NCBI GenBank assembly: GCA_024641255.1
Contig: JAHEDL010000176.1
Coordinates: 1-6,430, forward strand
DNA length: 6,430 nt
Reading direction: 5' to 3'
Source of the DNA: Pseudorhodobacter sp.
GTDB taxonomy: Bacteria; Pseudomonadota; Alphaproteobacteria; Rhodobacterales; Rhodobacteraceae
In this document: piece after piece, positions 6,373 to 6,430 of the stretch
How positions within the stretch are numbered: the stretch's first letter is position 1
Layout of the letters: each line of letters opens with the position of its first letter
Notes under the pieces: model-generated
The model's input: only the letters and a program-made list of their open reading frames with translations
The model's database searches: none
Told to the model about the DNA's origin: nothing
Position numbers and translations under genes: made by a program

Positions 6373-6387
6373 TTGTACCCGATACAA
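6373..6387. promoter_or_regulatory. Operator-like inverted repeat upstream of the desaturase gene
   Basis: TTGTA (6373-6377) and TACAA (6383-6387) form an inverted repeat with a 5-nt spacer, about 95 nt upstream of the desaturase ATG at 6278. The 15-bp size and position suit a dimeric regulator. On the minus strand TTCACA (6413-6408) and TTGTAT (6387-6382) could act as weak -35 and -10 boxes, but the 20-nt spacing is too long to trust. Confidence 0.35.
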
Positions 6388-6430
6388 TGACGCCGCATTG
6401 CCGCAGTGTGAAGCGATATTTCGGCGCATT

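Noticed and set aside
6279..6398. 40-residue N-terminal extension of the desaturase
   Set aside because: The extra residues are arginine-rich and unlike desaturase N-termini, and the upstream region carries promoter-like and operator-like signals.

Overview
The window looks like an ordinary chromosomal stretch from an alphaproteobacterium, most likely of the order Rhodobacterales. The reasons are the GC-rich coding style with strong third-position G/C, the close match of all five proteins to families common in that group, and a short intergenic motif after the second gene (a CTCC/GGAG hairpin followed by a T-run) that I recall as recurrent in Rhodobacteraceae. This placement is inferred from memory of these families, not from a search.

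Layout: there are five protein-coding genes, and they alternate strictly in strand (-, +, -, +, -), so each is probably its own transcription unit. From the left these are: the N-terminal 234 codons of a PLP-dependent class III aminotransferase that runs off the left edge (1-703, minus); a secreted MuiA-type protein with DUF4140 and DUF4139 domains (819-2432, plus); a YcaQ/AlkX-family DNA crosslink-repair glycosylase (2546-3751, minus); a YbaL/KefB-like CPA2 cation:proton antiporter that ends before the usual C-terminal RCK/TrkA-N domain (3918-5138, plus, TTG start); and a membrane fatty acid desaturase with three histidine boxes (5244-6278, minus).

The gaps are all short (about 105-170 bp). 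Two are divergent promoter regions (704-818 and 3752-3917) and two are convergent (2433-2545 and 5139-5243). The last convergent gap holds a textbook hairpin terminator that could serve both flanking genes. The first divergent gap carries a palindromic operator-like site and a hairpin just before a strong ribosome binding site. The region upstream of the desaturase (6279-6430) carries an inverted repeat and a palindrome but no gene I can support.

The genes do not form one pathway. Amino-group transfer, an envelope protein, DNA repair, ion antiport and membrane lipid unsaturation are unrelated housekeeping or stress functions. I see no mobile element, CRISPR array, tRNA, rRNA or defence system. 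The points most worth a second look are the missing regulatory domain of the antiporter, the candidate leaderless start of the glycosylase gene, and the uncharacterised dyads in the promoter regions.
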